A stretch of DNA of 64,000 nt from Silene conica (lineage: Eukaryota; Streptophyta; Magnoliopsida; Caryophyllales; Caryophyllaceae): assembly GCA_029255685.2 (NCBI GenBank), contig CM055311.2, forward strand, positions 59,919,048 through 59,983,047, given 5' to 3'. Each line of letters opens with the position of its first letter. Position 1 is the stretch's first letter. The notes beneath the pieces are model-generated. The model was not told the DNA's origin. It made no database searches and saw only the letters and a program-made list of their open reading frames with translations. Below, piece by piece: positions 1-10,950 of the stretch. The translations under genes were made by a program, and so were the position numbers.

Positions 1-1
1 G

Positions 2-133
2 ACTAGGAAGTCCTTTGAGGAGTTGAGAGGGGTAAACCAAGCTACCTCGGATGCCGTCGGCCGGATTGAGTCCTCTTGGGACTCTTTCTTTACCGACTTT
101 AGCTCGCGCTACCCCCCGAACCCGCCTCAGTAG
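2..133 (+). pseudogene. C-terminal tail of a retroelement protein, cut by the window edge
   Basis: An open frame enters from the left edge and stops at TAG 131-133, giving 43 residues with an acidic/aromatic stretch and a proline-rich end (PPNPPQ). It lies directly upstream of a long non-coding stretch that ends in a polypurine tract and an LTR, so by position it is the last frame of an Athila-like Ty3/gypsy element, perhaps the extra (env-like) ORF of that lineage. The sequence alone does not identify the product; the call rests on context. Confidence 0.4.
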
Positions 134-2400
134 ACTTTTGGGTTCACCTTGGGTGAGGGTAGTAGTGTGGGGAGGACCTTGGTTTATCCTTGGGGTGGTT
201 GGACTGTTTTTGTGCTTTACATGTTATTCGGTCTTGGTTAGTTTTTGGTTAATTGAATGCCGTGATGTTTTTTTCTCGTTTCATTCTACCATTCTTTGCT
301 ATGTCCGTTTTTGGCTCTTGACTTGGTTCTTTTGTTTGTTCCCCTCTTGCAATATCCAAATGACAACTTAGTTACTTTTTCTTTTATTTTGTTCTTTTTT
401 CTCAATTTCCTCCACACATTTATTTCCATTTGGAAATCATGTAAATAAATAAGTGTGGGGAGGAGATTGCTTATCAAAAATCCAAAAACATGTATTTTCA
501 TTTTCAATGAAAAAAAAAAAGAAATCAAAAAATTCAAAAATATGTTCTTTTTATTTTTCAAAAATAAAAAACACCAAAAATATTTTCCTTTTTATTTTGT
601 ATTTCTCTTCCTTGCACTTGTCTCATCGAGGACGATGAGAATTTAAGTGTGGGGAGGGGAAATATCTACCTTGTATATATTTCATTTCATGTCTTTTATT
701 TTGTTTTTCTTTTTTGCTTGAGTATCCTTTTAGAAAATACAAAAAAATTGAAAAATTTTTGAAAACCCAAAAACAACATCGCATTGTATATATTTTGTAG
801 TTTTTATTCGTCCTAACCATGTTTATAGGTAATACGCACAATGCATCAGAAAGAAGTTTGGTAAAATTCCTCCTACTCTTTCTCCTTATTCCTTCCTTTT
901 TCATTCCGCATATATTTGTATGAAGGAGGATGGGGTTATGTGATGTGGGTGTTCCTTTGGGGAACCGTTTTGGAGATTGTTGGTGTGTGCCTATATTTTG
1001 GTAGGATAAAGTGCTTTAACTTGTTTGGCATATAGTTTGTAGACTCATTTGCATTTATAACATGTTTATATTAGTTGCATTCATGGCATATAGTTGCATT
1101 TAGGAAATCTTTTCGAAATTGGCTAATTGTGATCATTGACAAAATCGTTTAGGCCATCACAAATAATTCTTCTACTTGTTACTTTGCTTTTTAGAATGGT
1201 TTTGAAACACTCTAGGTTATGCTTTGCTAGTATCTTTCGAACCATGATCCATTAACAAGTCGAGGGTTTGCATTTTGAATCACCTTGTCCAACCTCATGA
1301 TGCGAATAGGTATTGATTGACTAGTCTTGGTGACCTTGTCAGTTTAGGTGGGATGGTAACTTGAGATTTTTAATGGTTCTTTAAATGCTCATTTCTTTAA
1401 ATTTTGGTGTAAAATGTTGAAAAGAAAAAGTGAAAAAGAAACCTCTTGTGGAATATGATCGTGTAGTTTAGGTGGAGGCGTACCACTTCGATGTGCTTTG
1501 GAGGGGGGCCAAGGATTTGGCTTCCCACTTGGTCGTGAATTCGACCGCCCAAAGACAGAGTGATTGTCACCCCGATAAGCTATTGCCTAGAGGTTAACCG
1601 GTCGCCTAATAAGCGATTGGCGAAAGCAAAGGGCGTTAGCACGCGTGGGACAAACCCCATCTTAACTCATGATAGGAAAAAAAAAGAAAAAAAAAATGAA
1701 GAAAAACGTGAATAAAAAAAAGGGAGACAATAATAAAAAATTTGAGGTCATTTGTTGTGTTTTCCACCTTTATGAAATGACTTGAGCATTTAAACCCGAA
1801 AATCGAATTTTGCTATCCTTCCTTGACAAACTTGGGACGATCCATGACCCTTACTTGTGAAGAGTCTAGACCGGTTAATTCCTTACCTCTAGCATCATGG
1901 GGACCTTCCTCCATTCCATCCGATCGCCCTCGACAAAGTTTTGGATCATGGTCGTGAAAGTAACCTAGGTTAGCCTTATTTGGTAGTGTTTTGTCGCCAT
2001 CCTTTGAGTTTTAGTGACATGTTGAATTAGTATTTGTGCGGGAATGTATGATCTTGAACTTGATCCCTCTTAGTTGATCTCAGTCGCTTAGATGAGGAAA
2101 GCGGCTTTTCTCCTTTTGTCGATGCGTCCTATTGTTTGTTTATATGTTTCATGTTAGGATGTGTCAAAAATTTTGAGCAAGACCTCACTTGCCTTGCAAT
2201 AGGGGACCTTTCCCTCATAAGGTGTCAAATTGTGAGTTGAAAGGGCGTTGAGTGCGCTAATACCCAATCGGTTATTATAATAGAATAGCTATGTGGTTTT
2301 TGTGTTGGTTTTTCACCTTAGGTTGGTAGACTTGTTTTGCGTTGCATGTAATATTGCTTGAGCTTACTCGGGACGAGTAAGGGTTTAGTGTGGGGAGATT
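134..2400 (+). mobile_element. 3' non-coding internal region of an Athila-like Ty3/gypsy element
   Basis: No convincing gene is present in these 2.27 kb. The stretch carries four copies of a purine-rich motif close to AAGTGTGGGGAG (near 164, 452, 646 and 2387). The last one abuts the LTR start at 2401 and has the position of the polypurine tract that primes plus-strand synthesis. Long A- and T-rich runs lie around 480-600 and 1675-1740. Long 3' untranslated regions between the last ORF and the 3' LTR are typical of Athila-type elements. Confidence 0.6.
2387..2400 (+). other. Polypurine tract
   Basis: A purine-rich stretch (AGTGTGGGGAGATT) immediately precedes the TG that opens the LTR at 2401, the expected place for the plus-strand primer of an LTR retrotransposon. 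Confidence 0.65.
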
Positions 2401-4059
2401 TGATAACTTCGTTATCTACGCGCTTTCCATACCTAAAAACTCTTTCTCGTGGCCCGTTTTCTTGCTTTTCATGTGTTCTTCCGTGTTTAATTTGCATATA
2501 ACGCTCAACTTGCCTTTCGGGGAGCTTGTTTCGGGTTTAGGTTGTATTTGTCGATTTTTGTAGGGACAACGGACCCATTTGACAACCTAAGGCCCAACAC
2601 AAACCTATGGATAGCCCAAAATAGAGAAATAAGGAAGTATTTTGAAGGCACCGTAAGAACCGTGTCGTTCCTCTCCAGGGAAGAAGAAGTCGTGCTCTCC
2701 TAGCCGTGTCGTGCGGTTCTCTGCCGTGCCGTTCCTCTCCAGGGAAGAAGGAGCCGTGCCCTCCATGCCGTGCCGTGCCGTGCCGTTCTTGCCGTGCTCA
2801 GATCAGTTTTTGCGCGGATCTTTATTTACTTGAACGACAATGTTTTAGGTCGTTTTGCCTATTGGTAACCTAGTATATAAGCACTTTTCCTTCTCTTTTT
2901 ACTGTACACCTACCTCTAGTTCAAGTTTTTAGTAAGAGAAACCCATTTTCCTTTGTAATTTGCAACAAACCCTTAATCAATTTCAATAGTTATCAAGCTT
3001 TCTTTGTTCTTTTTTTGCTTCATTGTTCTTCCTTGTTCTTCCTTGTTCTTCCTAGTGGGTATATTTATTATCTCTTTCTTTATTTTGTCATTTGTTTACA
3101 TTTTAGTTGATTTAGTAGTTTGAATTTTGCACTTAGCTTGTTCACAAAGTTTCTTCCTTTGGGCTTGATTATTGTTTGTTTTGATTTATTTTGCCTTAGA
3201 TCATTGTTGTAGTTGGTTTTTGCATGTTTGATAGTAAGAATTTATCCTTCATCATGTTTAATCACAAATTGTCATCTTTTGTTATGAATTTGACTTTCTT
3301 AGTTATGACTAGTGAGTAGTCTCATACTAGGACTCGATTAGCTCCATCATGAGTGTTTCATTTTATTGATTTCTCACTATATTAGTCCTTGGGTTTGGCT
3401 TGTGAGGGTAGACTAGGGGATTTGGCTTGTTTATGGGATTTTGCGAGTTTCATTGACTCTAGACCCTTGTCCATCGGCGAAAGTCGGTTAGGTTGGGAGT
3501 CGGGGTGGCTTGTTTGACCTTATTGTCTACCTAGGTTGAGACCGAAAGGGAGAACCGAGGGAGGACCCCCTAGTCTAGCGTTTGAAATCGACCTTCGAGA
3601 GGAGGGGATGGATAACCGGAAACCAACGTGGGTATTTAACTTAGGACATCGACTTTCGAAACCGAGAGGGGGGGTTAGTCGGGATTGCTAGTGTCTTATA
3701 GTGAGCCCGAGAGGGAGTCTATGAGCGAATTAGAGGCGTTTTCCCCCTTATAACCCATACCCGTTGACTAGTAAAGAGAGATCATAATCATGAATACTTA
3801 TGGTGGAGTGAAATCGGGTCCTAGGCCTTTTCTCTATTGAATTACATCCATTTCTTTCACTTGTTATTGTTAGTATATTTAATTTACCTTGTTATTTCAT
3901 ACTTAGCTTATTTGTAGTTATTCATCTCAACCATCTCATTGTCGACTTAGCTAAACTCATAACTTGAATAGCTAGTATTGCGATTTTAGCTCCCTGTGAA
4001 TCGACCCTCGAGTGCTACTTCGTCAACCGTGCACTTGCGGTATTAAAACATCCACATCA
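2401..4059 (+). mobile_element. Athila-like Ty3/gypsy LTR (1659 bp)
   Basis: The LTR opens with TGATAAC and closes with CCACATCA. It is preceded by a polypurine tract and followed after six bases by a primer-binding site, so both edges are supported. Inside are a likely TATA box (TAGTATATAAGC, about 2871-2882), short GTGCC iterations near 2765-2800 and TTGTTCTTCC iterations near 3020-3056. Its last 459 bp reappear at 4291-4749. Having a PPT on the left and a PBS on the right, this one LTR serves two internal regions, the sign of a head-to-tail tandem or of recombination between elements. Confidence 0.8.
2871..2882 (+). promoter_or_regulatory. Candidate TATA box of the Athila-like LTR
   Basis: TAGTATATAAGC lies about 470 bp into the LTR and about 1.2 kb before its end, consistent with a U3 promoter. 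Supported by motif and position only. Confidence 0.4.
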
Positions 4060-4065
4060 AGTTTT

Positions 4066-4083
4066 TGGCGCCGTTGCCGGGGA
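4066..4083 (+). other. Primer-binding site, tRNA-Asp type
   Basis: TGGCGCCGTTGCCGGGGA starts six bases after the LTR end. This motif is the usual primer-binding site of Athila-like elements and is complementary to the 3' end of plant tRNA-Asp (family knowledge). Confidence 0.8.
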
Positions 4084-4203
4084 GCCAATAATTGCATATT
4101 AGCCAATTCTAGTTTAGTCTAGACTAAGTCATAGTTAACTTTGCACACTCCGGTGTGCCATCTTTGTTATTAATCTTTTTCTTCAAGTGTGTAGGTTTAT
4201 TGC

Positions 4204-4292
4204 ATGAGTAGAAGAACTCGCAAGGCCTAACCACAATATCCTATAGACCTTGAGATAGAAGCTACCGCAAGACGCCTCAACGCCTTGAGAAG
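4204..4292 (+). pseudogene. gag 5' stub of an Athila-like element, truncated
   Basis: ATG 4204 begins an arginine-rich start of gag (MSRRTRKA). A TAA stop follows at 4228, where a glutamine codon is likely in the parent since one transition would restore CAA. The same frame continues as PQYPIDLEIEATARRLNALR and then runs straight into LTR sequence at about 4291. The rest of gag and all of pol are missing. A short match between gag (GAGAAGGAGGGGATGGA) and LTR (GAGAGGAGGGGATGGA) sits at the junction. Confidence 0.65.
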
Positions 4293-4749
4293 GAGGGGAT
4301 GGATGACCCGGAAACCAACGTGGGTGTTTAACTTAGGACATCGAATTTCGAACCCGAGAGGGGGTTAGTCGGGATTGCTAGTGTCTTATAGTGAGCCCGA
4401 GAGGGAGTCTATGAGCGAATTAGAGGCGTTTTCCCCCTTATAACCCATACCCGTTGACTAGTAAAGAGAGATCATAATCATGAATACTTATGGTGGAGTG
4501 AAATCGGGTCCTAGGCCTTTTCTCTATTGAATTACATCCTTTTCTTTCACTTGTTATTTTTAGTTTATTTAATTTACCTTGCTATTTCATACTTAGCTTA
4601 TTTGTAGTTATTCATCTCAACCATCTCATTGTCGACTTAGCTAAACTCATAACTTGAATAGCTAGTATTGCGATTTTAGCTCCCTGTGAATCGACCCTCG
4701 AGTGCTACTTCGTCAACCGTGCACTTGCGGTATTAAAACATCCACGTCA
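4291..4749 (+). mobile_element. Partial 3' LTR of the Athila-like element
   Basis: These bases repeat 3601-4059 with scattered substitutions and small indels and end in CCACGTCA, the equivalent LTR terminus. The first 1.2 kb of this LTR is missing, removed together with gag-pol by the deletion whose junction lies at about 4291. Confidence 0.8.
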
Positions 4750-4789
4750 ATAAAACAGTCATTCAAACCAAGAAAAAATTTGTAAAGAA

Positions 4790-5995
4790 ATTTATCTTGG
4801 AGGGGTCACTGATGCTGTTAGGCTTGCTATTCTTCACCAGACAGGGTTTTCTGAAGGAGCGTTTCCTTTCAGATACCTGGGATTGTCTCTGAACACTTCC
4901 AGGATTACTATTAACATTTATGCAAGTCTAATTAGCAAGGTGCAGGGGGCTGTGCAGCACTGGTCCACAAAGTTCCTCTCTTATGCAGGAAAAATTCAAC
5001 TGATTAATTCCATTATTTTTGGGCTTGAGAATTTCTGGTGTGCTAGTGGGTTGTTGCCTGCTAGTGTGATTAAGATGATTAACAAAATGTGCAAGAATTT
5101 TTTCTGGAATAGTTCAGCAGATACTAGGAAGCTGGTGATGAAAAGCTGGTCTAACATTTGTGCTCCAAAAAATGTTGGAGGGCTTGGCATAAAAGAAATT
5201 CTTTCCTGGAACAAAGCTATGATTGTCAAATGGATTTGGCTGATTGACAAAGATCATCAAGGTCTCTGGTGCAGGTGGAACAAGTGCTATATCTTTCCTC
5301 TCTGTTCCATTTGGGAGATTTCCAGTAAATCCCACTTTGCTGACAGTTTCAGGAGTATCATTGCTATTAAGGACATACTCCTGCAGGAAACAGGTTCAGT
5401 GGCCGCTGCTCAGGGTCTTATACAGAGTCGGGGAAGTCGGCAAAAATTTAATCTGTCTGCAACATATGGCTGGTTTAGACAAGCAAGCCCCTCTTTTTCT
5501 TATGCTCGGGTTCTCAACAACACTGCAGTACTGCCTAGGTACTCTGTCATTGCTACCCTAGCAGTGCAGACAAAACTAGCAATTGTTGATGCTCTAAGGA
5601 AAAGAGGAATGATCCTTATTAACAGATGCCCATTGTGCAGGAAAGCGAATGAATCTCATTCTTATCTATTCTTTAAATGTCCATTCTCTAAAGAAGTTTG
5701 GCAAGGGATGTTGAGTTGGATGAGTTTTCCTGGGAGATCTAATAACTATTTGGCAGAGTATGAATGGGCTAAGCAAAAACACAATAGAAAACATTGGAAA
5801 CTGGCTTGGTATTCAAGCTATCTAGCAGGGACAATATCAGCAATTTGGACAGAACGAAATAGTATAATTTTTGGTGGGCATGATTCTACTGTCTCCCAGA
5901 TCCTTTCTTCCCTCAAATTTACTATTTGTGCCTTCCTTCTGAATGGAAATTTTCCTAAGTATGACTATAGAATCCTGAATGCTCTTAGGAATTAG
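4790..5995 (+). pseudogene. LINE ORF2 C-terminal part: RT thumb region and zf-RVT domain
   Basis: About 401 residues remain open without stops. The frame starts inside the reverse transcriptase with an IYLGGV...FPFRYLGL block just downstream of where the catalytic YADD motif would be. It continues through KIQLINSII, the WSNICAPKNVGGLGIKE block of the thumb/connection region, and a C-terminal zf-RVT region (FNLSATYGWFR...RCPLCRKANES-SYLFFKCPFSKEVW) containing the Cys/His set. The palm catalytic residues and endonuclease are absent, so the copy cannot work by itself. The frame has no natural ATG at its start; reading begins at the truncation. An intact frame after 5' truncation points to a fairly young insertion. 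Confidence 0.85.
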
Positions 5996-6084
5996 ATGCC
6001 TCTCCTTTTTAGGCATTAGGGGCTTCTTTGTTTACCCTTTATGGATGAATAAGAAGATTATAACTTTCTTGCAAAAAAAAAAAC
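4790..6084 (+). mobile_element. 5'-truncated LINE (L1-like) retrotransposon
   Basis: A LINE reverse-transcriptase C-terminal frame (4790-5995) is followed by a short 3' UTR and a poly(A) run ending near 6083. TGTAAAGAA occurs at 4781-4789 and again right after the poly(A) at 6085-6093, which fits a 9 bp target-site duplication. The frame can also be read through the upstream copy, so the 5' edge is not certain. A second copy of this 3' end lies at 14241-14419 on the minus strand. Confidence 0.8.
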
Positions 6085-6093
6085 TGTAAAGAA

Positions 6094-6980
6094 GATTCAT
6101 AGCTAATATTTTCAATCTCATGCATTGTTATTGATATGTGAATATGTCTCCCCTATAATAATTAGTGTAAACATTAAAATAATAACTGATAAGATTTTAA
6201 TTGATTCAAAACATAATAAAAATAAATAGCGAATAATTAACTTAGTTATCTGCGTATACTTTACTTAGCAATGTTTTGACAAAAGTTAAAAATTCGACCT
6301 CCTGCAGTATTAATATAAACACAAAAAAATTAATAACATTCTAATTGATTCAAAACATAATAAAAATAAGAAACGAATAATTAATTTAGTTCTCTAGGTA
6401 TACTTCACCTACCAATGTTTTTGACTAAAGATGAAAATTCATTCTTCTGTAATATTAAAACACATACAACAAATATTAACTCATAAGATTCTAATTAATT
6501 CAAAACATAATAAAAATACAAAAACAAAATAACTAATTTACTTTTCTATGTATATTTTAGTGCTGATTTTTTGAATAAAATTGAAAACTAGGGTTGTTAT
6601 AATATTTACATATGAAATTTTTTGCAATTAATTCTCACCAAATTTTATGAATAGAAGGAAAATGAAAAATATGGAACATACAAACGGGGTATATATAATA
6701 AATGAAAGCAAAGTTAAAAGATCATTTTATTAAATAAGGAAATAATGGTTAATTAATAAGGTAAATAAATAACAAAAATTATGAGAGGAAATCAATGGTT
6801 TAATTTTTTTGTTTGTGCTTAAAACTTATATTTTTAAATTTCTTAACTTGTATTTTTTTCATAAATTGTTAATCCATGTCACTTTTTTTCGCCATGTCAC
6901 ATTTAAAGTCGTCCATCACATTTAATTTTGTCATGTCACATTTCTTAGGCTACCTTTTTAATTAGATTCTATAGATTGTA
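6094..6980. repeat. AT-rich spacer with a diverged ~147 bp triplicate
   Basis: No gene is seen. Between about 6185 and 6620 one unit occurs three times, marked by T-G-ATTCAAAACATAATAAAAATA starting near 6201, 6345 and (as TTAATTCAAAACAT) 6495. Spacings are 144 and 150 bp and the units have drifted apart. Confidence 0.6.
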
Positions 6981-6982
6981 GA

Positions 6983-7046
6983 TTGATTCATTAACATACT
7001 CTATTACAAGAAAATCAACTAAAATATCAATTTTAATTAAAAAATA
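6983..7046 (+). repeat. Dispersed direct repeat, copy 1
   Basis: About 64 bp beginning TTGATTCATTAACATACTCT match 8699-8763 with a handful of differences. The two copies are 1.7 kb apart in the same orientation. Directly after copy 1, 7061-7260 repeats the octamer AACTACCT at least five times. Confidence 0.6.
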
Positions 7047-7429
7047 GGATAATTTGTGAGAAACTACCTTACATTTATGTTCATTTGTGAACAACTACCT
7101 CACCTTTTTTTTGTTAAAAACTACCTTTCATTTTAATTTTTTTTTAAAAACTACCTAAAAGAAGTTCTGAGACCAATTTCTATTTATGAGTTGGATTTCA
7201 CACGTGTGAGTTCTCTAAATTTTCATTATTATTTTATCAAAAACTACCTTAAATTTTCATTCTTATTAGTGTCTAAGGAATGATCAATTCAACTTCACCA
7301 TAATTTCCTGGCCAGGGGTTATATTGTGTATATAACTATATGATTATGATAGAAAATAGGGACTATGTATGCTAACGGTGATGTTTGGATGATTTGGGTA
7401 CTGATAATGTGAAAGTGTTATGTTAGTTT

Positions 7430-7885
7430 TGATATAACTTAATATAACGCTCCTTTGTCACTTTATGGTCGCACACCCCATTTTCCGTATGAAACCTAAG
7501 AGATTGTTTATATTGGAGTTGTGTTGTCATAAACTTGGTTGTGTGACCAAGTGAGAGTATTAATTTGGCTTTGTGACCAAGTAAGGTGTTGCTTAGTTTA
7601 TGTGACTAAACAACAATATTAACATGGCTTTAGTGGCCGAGTGGGAGTATTGCATTTAATAGGATTTTAATAAGGGCCACAATCAATTTGGTTGTTTATT
7701 ATCCTATTTATCACCATATTAATTTACCCATTATTGTGTGACTTAATGGGTGTTTATGGTGCTTCTCTAATCTTCTTGTAACTCCTCTATGTGAGGTGAT
7801 TATAAATAAGATAAAATATGTGGTTTGTGTATTTATCATGTTCATCTTATACAACACATAATACACATGTCAACAAAATCATAAA
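7430..7885. other. Possible solo LTR-like segment (weak)
   Basis: This block is less AT-biased than its surroundings. It starts near TGTTAGTTTTGATATAAC and ends near AATACACATGTCAACA, with a TATA-like ATTATAAATAAG at about 7800 and repeated GTGTGACCAAGT phrases. The layout resembles a solo LTR, but no target duplication or flanking internal sequence was found. Confidence 0.25.
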
Positions 7886-7971
7886 GTAAACGGGAAAACA
7901 AATAACGACAACAATTTTAGCATTCGGTAATACTCAATCGATGATTTTTTCACAATGTTTAGTCATACTTA

Positions 7972-8266
7972 GGGGGTCGTTTGTCTACCCACTAAAAAAC
8001 GTAGTAATTTAAATTCACGTGAATTGCAAAATTGACCTTTTGTTTGGTTACCCAATTTACATAAATTTGAAGTTCCCATGAATTGCAATACATTCATAAT
8101 GGAGGAAGTGACTTACCTAGGCCCCCTAGGTAAATGATAATGCCTACATGAATTGCACTTCCTACCTGACAATCAAACAATAGTTTCTAATTCACATGAA
8201 TTCTAAAATCATGTGTTTTACGAATTCTTATGCAATACGAATTTCTACATGCAACAAAACGACTCC
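7972..8266. mobile_element. Tourist-like (PIF/Harbinger) MITE, 295 bp
   Basis: The terminal inverted repeats GGGGGTCGTTTTG-like (left GGGGGTCGTTTG, right complement GGAGTCGTTTTG) are flanked by the trinucleotide TTA on both sides (7969-7971 and 8267-8269), the signature TSD of PIF/Harbinger elements. It contains no coding sequence. A CCTAGG...CCTAGG palindrome lies inside near 8117-8132. Confidence 0.8.
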
Positions 8267-8269
8267 TTA

Positions 8270-10320
8270 TTCTTTTTGCATGATGACATCAATCTCAAAT
8301 CCATGAAAAGAGTTTAAATATTACTACTAATAAATACTCGTAATTAAGTAATACTCTATTTACAATAATAGTTCAAAAGTTTTAAGTTATTAGGGGGATG
8401 AAAAGAGAAATGATCTAAAAGAAATTAATTGGACTAACATAAGATCCGGAAGGTTGAAGGATTGTCCGCATTGAAATCCATTCATTTAAAGCATTAGTCT
8501 GCGATAAGAATGAATATTTTAATTTACAAAAGGAAAAGTGTGGAATTATTATCATATGTCGAAAAGGTGCAACGTAACATGTAGTATCGCTTAACATGTT
8601 TTTTTTTATAATATTGTATAGATAGATAGATTTCTTATATAAAGTTGCCTTGACATGTGATAATATTTTCCCTATTTATGTTACCTTTAAGGACCTTAGT
8701 TGATTTATTAACATGCTCTATTACAAAAACAATCAACTAAAATGTTAATTTTAATTAAAAAATATGAAACTTGGATTATAATTTGTACAGATTAGATCAT
8801 TAACAAATGAAATATCTATTATGCACAATTAATTTAAGAATAATGATGATATAATAACATTTATTGTACTAAATTTTAGTAAAGTTTATGTATATATGTA
8901 GAAGGGTAGTTTAGTAATTGTTTGTGAGGTGAGGTGGCATTATAATATTCTAGAAAATTTAAATACTTGACAACAAGGCACTCAACATGTCTTTTAATAT
9001 TATACTACTTTTGTATCCCGTGAAAATCACGGGATTTTTAGACTTTTTTATGTTTATATTTTACTATTATGATTATTCTGCATGATCTGAATAGAAAAAA
9101 CGCAATTACTCATTCATGTACGAATTTTACTCATTCATTTATTTTTTTTCATTATTTTTCTATAGCACGGCCTTTGCCTAAAGAAAAACTCTCTATTTTC
9201 TCTTTCACCACGGGATTTTTTTTAATTCTTCATTAAAAAAATTATGTTTTTTTGTTATTGCAATGTAATTCGATTATTATCATATGACCTTTGTAGCCGA
9301 ATGATCGTTTTTTCTGGACATTTAAATAATATTTTTCCTAGTTTACAACTTTATTAAAATGATATTATGAAAGTAGTAAGTAGTATTAACTTTAGTTAAA
9401 TATTTATTTTTTTGAAGAATGAATATAATAACAATATTTAAGAATTAAAATATTCTAACTCAAATTCTCTTAAATAGAACATCACATCAAATAAAACATA
9501 ATGTAAATAAGGGTACAATAGATAAAAACAACATCGATAATCATGCGATATTCTCTCATTAAAAATTTAAAATTACAAATTAGACGATATGTTCCTCTTT
9601 GGTACTCAAAGTTCAAGAAAAATATATTGTTTTAGACGACTTCATAAAAAAATTTATACTTAATTATACTGAACACACCATGGCCATACATAAAGTTGTT
9701 AATATCAATTTCAACAAATTCACTACATATTATCATATAATAAATACATTAAAAATTTCATATAATGTTATATCAATAATAAAATATGAGACTATAAAAC
9801 TAAGGTTCAATATATTCGATAATTAATGATATAAAGTGTCTTCATCAACATTCGACAATGCCAAAAATAAAGAATATGATACAAATGCTTGTTAGATTAT
9901 TCTTTTTTCTTCTACTTTCATTTTACCTTTTCATTTCACTCTCAATTGATTCCAACTCACTACAAAAATAAAAATATGAAAAGTTTTAAATAACCAATCA
10001 AATGAAATTAAATAAGCTATTAGAAAAACATAGGCGAAAAGGAATAAACTCACCCGTGATTTTTTTTAATTTTTGATAATAATGTATTAGAATTTTTATC
10101 ATTTGATCTTTTTTTATAGGTAAAATTTGTTAAATTGGTTTCATAATTGTAAAATGTGAAAAGTTTGGCATTCAAGAGATATAAATTGTGATTATGAAGT
10201 TAAGGAATGTTTGATAGACAAAGGTTTAGGTCATTTCTACATTGATTATTGTTTTGTCTTTTCGTTTTCTATTTGTTCTTATTTGCTCTTTTTATAGCCA
10301 AAGAAAGAGAATGTGCTATG
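8270..10320. other. AT-rich intergenic DNA
   Basis: No supportable gene. It contains the second copy of the 64 bp direct repeat (8699-8763), a GATA-like run near 8618-8632, and a perfect 8 bp palindrome around a 5 base loop, ATCCCGTG/CACGGGAT, at 9015-9035. Short open frames here are AT-rich and uncharacteristic of proteins. Confidence 0.6.
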
Positions 10321-10324
10321 TTTT

Positions 10325-10555
10325 CCTATCTTAGACTAGGAAGTCGTCTTCCTTTTTCTGTCTGGGAAGGCTGGTAATTCCTCTGAATCTAGCGCGAGAA
10401 AATTAAATTCTTTTTCTTCTCCTTCTTTCCCGAACTCTGGAAAAGTAGATAGATTCGAAGCTTGTAAGGTAGCTTGCGCTACTGCTACTAGTACTCTAGC
10501 TCTAGCTTTAGGGACCTTATGGACTCGGGATATAAAAGCCAAATAAGATAGGCAG
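10325..10555. other. GC-richer insert of possible organellar origin
   Basis: About 230 bp with clearly higher GC than the flanks and a texture (CTAGCGCGAG, repeated ACTGCTACTAGTACTCTAGCTCTAGC) reminiscent of plant mitochondrial intergenic DNA. It ends at a TA microsatellite. Origin is a guess from composition only. Confidence 0.25.
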
Positions 10556-10557
10556 AC

Positions 10558-10584
<27 letters not shown>
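10558..10584. repeat. (TA)n microsatellite
   Basis: An uninterrupted TA run of about 27 bp. It is followed by TTGGGATCCGGTGAGAACCA, and the same phrase follows the second TA run ending at 10947. Confidence 0.9.
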
Positions 10585-10588
<4 letters not shown>

Positions 10589-10671
10589 TGGGATCCGGTG
10601 AGAACCACCTTACAATGAAAACCGGTGAGAACTCTTCCTTACAGAGTTTTTTTTTAAAAATTAATGACATA

Positions 10672-10879
10672 ATTGGATTCGGCATGGAATTTTATGTCCA
10701 GAGAACATATTTCTTGTTCTAGAAAATAAATACTAGTGGCGGAAAAATGATAGATACGAAAAAATAGATAGTAGGTGCATGCAAATAAATAAAATGTATC
10801 TCACCTTGATTTCCGTCACTAGTATTTATTTTCTAGACCAAGAAATATGTTCTCTAGCTATAAAATGTAATGCCGAATC

Positions 10880-10885
<6 letters not shown>
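10672..10885. mobile_element. Fold-back element between two TA microsatellites
   Basis: Left arm 10672-10742 and right arm 10811-10885 are near-complementary over about 70 bp (ATTGGATTCGGCAT... versus ...ATGCCGAATCCAAAT), enclosing a loop of about 68 bp. Such an arrangement would fold into a long hairpin. No coding capacity. The element class is not identified. Confidence 0.7.

Positions 10886-10947
<62 letters not shown>
10884..10947. repeat. (TA)n microsatellite, about 32 units
   Basis: A pure TA dinucleotide run of about 64 bp starting at the end of the hairpin right arm. Confidence 0.95.

Positions 10948-10950
<3 letters not shown>

Noticed and set aside
9599-9826. 75-codon open frame in AT-rich DNA
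   Set aside because: Composition is Ile/Asn/Lys/Tyr-rich as expected by chance from AT-rich sequence; no context or motif.
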